From Gallibacterium melopsittaci (GTDB lineage Bacteria; Pseudomonadota; Gammaproteobacteria; Enterobacterales; Pasteurellaceae): a stretch of 64,000 nt of DNA. Shown piece by piece: positions 62,753 through 64,000 of this stretch (the first letter of the stretch is position 1; every line of letters begins with the position of its first letter). Under the pieces are notes generated by a model. The model was not told where the DNA came from. It saw nothing but the letters and a program-made list of their open reading frames with translations, and searched no databases. The DNA is taken from the NCBI RefSeq assembly GCF_042433085.1, contig NZ_JBHLWA010000049.1:124001-188000 (forward strand). The letters run 5' to 3'. The position numbers and the translations under genes are program-made.

Positions 62753-64000
62753 TTATTTTTTCTCCAAACTTAGTAGATCACTTGCCGACACTGCGGCTTT
62801 ATCTTCAATTTTCATTGTATCTTTTAAGCATTGTTGGCGGATTTGTTGCGCTGCTGCCACATCATTTGCTTTCTCAGCCAAATAAGCTGCTATTGTATAA
62901 TCTTGAATATCAATACACGACTTATCTTCTGCTGCTAATACTTGTGTAAAGGCTTGGCGTGCTTTCTCGAATTGATTCGCCCTTAAGGATAAATATCCTA
63001 TCGCACGTACTAATGCCACCGTAATCACGGCAGACAAATTACCTTTACCTGTTTTCTCTAACCATTTAATTACTTTCTCACTATTACTTACTTGTAAGCG
63101 TGCAACTTGGTTAAGGAATGGTAATAAATCATTGGTATCCATACGTTTCATTGAATCTAATACTAGATTATATGCAGAATCATGATCATCACTATCAATT
63201 AAACGACGGATCATACCAATAATCGCATAACTATCTTGACGACGAGTACGAGATTGATCTGCCCACCATTGTAGTAGTCCCTCAACTCCTTCTTCATTCA
63301 TCTTCTCATCCAATAGACCATCTAACACCTGTTGATGTAACGCTTTATAGTCATCACTATTATAAAGCCCACTTTTTGCTATTTGTGGCAACAAGTTATC
63401 TAATGCAGTATAAGCATGTGAACGAAGATAAATGGTAATCGCTAAGCGTAATACCTCAACGTTTTGTGGTGCTAATACCAATAAACTATCTACCGCTGTT
63501 CTCGCAGTTGGTAATTTATTTTGCTGTAATAAAATTCGTGTCCGTGCAAGTTCTACAATCAAATTATCTGGTCCAGCTAATTCAGTTGCTTCAATCAAAT
63601 ATTTATTCGCACTAAACTCATCACCTCGTTGTTGTGCAGCTTCTGCAGCTTTAACAAAATTGAGTATCGGTTCAGAGGAATGTTTTGCATTTTTACCAAT
63701 AAGTTTTTCCGCCTTAGCATAATTACCTTCATCCATCTTCACAAAGCCTTGCAAAATTTGTTGCTGAGCTTTGCGTCTTTTACGGACTGAGAACCAGTTA
63801 TAAGTTCCACTACTTAAACGAATAAAACGTGTAATTAACCACTCAATACCATAAATCACAGCAAGCGCAATCACAAAGAATACAACTAGCATAGTAATGC
63901 TCATCTCAATACTATGCGAATCCGTTAAAATACGTACATAACCTTGCTTGCCTGAAATATAAGGACCTGCAATAAATCCAACCAGCAAGATAACCATTAA
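62753..64000 (-). CDS. hemY: HemY-like TPR membrane protein, 5'-truncated
   Basis: Inner-membrane protein of the hemX-hemY locus, of uncertain function. The reading frame is open to the window edge; the ATG at 63997 is 3 codons from the edge, and E. coli HemY has ~6-7 residues more before the matching segment, so the true start is probably outside. Two membrane helices (ILLVGFIAGP and MSITMLVVFFVIALAVIYGI) are followed by a HemY_N region and TPR-like helices (GYLSLRANQFEKARQAFTQV; YLAEKANDVAAAQQIRQQ). About 414 residues are seen. Confidence 0.92.
   Translation of the reverse strand, partial: LMVILLVGFIAGPYISGKQGYVRILTDSHSIEMSITMLVVFFVIALAVIYGIEWLITRFIRLSSGTYNWFSVRKRRKAQQQILQGFVKMDEGNYAKAEKLIGKNAKHSSEPILNFVKAAEAAQQRGDEFSANKYLIEATELAGPDNLIVELARTRILLQQNKLPTARTAVDSLLVLAPQNVEVLRLAITIYLRSHAYTALDNLLPQIAKSGLYNSDDYKALHQQVLDGLLDEKMNEEGVEGLLQWWADQSRTRRQDSYAIIGMIRRLIDSDDHDSAYNLVLDSMKRMDTNDLLPFLNQVARLQVSNSEKVIKWLEKTGKGNLSAVITVALVRAIGYLSLRANQFEKARQAFTQVLAAEDKSCIDIQDYTIAAYLAEKANDVAAAQQIRQQCLKDTMKIEDKAAVSASDLLSLEKK

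Overview
The window is a chromosomal segment of a low-GC gammaproteobacterium of the family Pasteurellaceae. The clearest family markers are the YciU/HI1450-type DNA-mimic protein, an HtrB-like LpxL divergent from hldE, and close Haemophilus-like versions of many housekeeping genes. I cannot fix the genus. I did not notice a dense Haemophilus- or Actinobacillus-type uptake signal sequence.

Left core (1-10.8 kb): serS (cut by the window edge), a DUF1778/GNAT toxin-antitoxin pair, mfd, rlmL, tcdA, mltA, an initiator tRNA, and a short His-rich cation-diffusion transporter containing a hexanucleotide repeat.

Autotransporter locus (10.9-16.6 kb): a 1786-residue autotransporter on the minus strand. 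It is preceded by 15 copies of a tetranucleotide repeat, which lie inside a 100-codon leader ORF. A perfect 18-bp hairpin with a U-tract follows, and the leader's stop codon sits just before the autotransporter start. I read this as a possible phase-variable attenuator: the repeat number would set the frame in which ribosomes cross the terminator. It is the most unusual structure in the window.

Middle core (16.9-45.9 kb): pyrD, pepN, purEK, aspC, ycgN, ppc, a PadR regulator, yciU, kdsC-kdsD, the RNase P RNA, cdd, fbp, lpxL, hldE, xthA, a GlxA-type regulator divergent from a secreted MBL-fold protein, sppA-degS-dgt, a YdjA-like nitroreductase, aroF-tyrA with two TyrR-like boxes, secG and tRNA-Leu(GAG).

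Island (45.93-57.39 kb): an 11.4-kb P4-like/PICI-like satellite integrated in the 3' end of tRNA-Leu. It has a tyrosine integrase, a P4-family helicase/replication protein, Ash/Icd-type genes with a C4-like RNA fold, two AlpA-like regulators, a terminase-small-subunit-like protein, several unknown proteins and an LRR cargo gene. Two clusters of six GTGTTCACC-type iterons lie near the two ends. Paired TGTAACCA motifs next to each att site look like integrase arm sites. A decayed region holds a HigBA relic, a frameshifted BrnA-like gene and a G10/A8 tract. The tRNA's original terminator is now on the far side of the island.

Right core (57.4-64 kb): a tri-heme cytochrome c peroxidase with an FNR-like site, a YeaD-type mutarotase, the helicase gene yoaA overlapping tsaB, and hemY running off the window edge.
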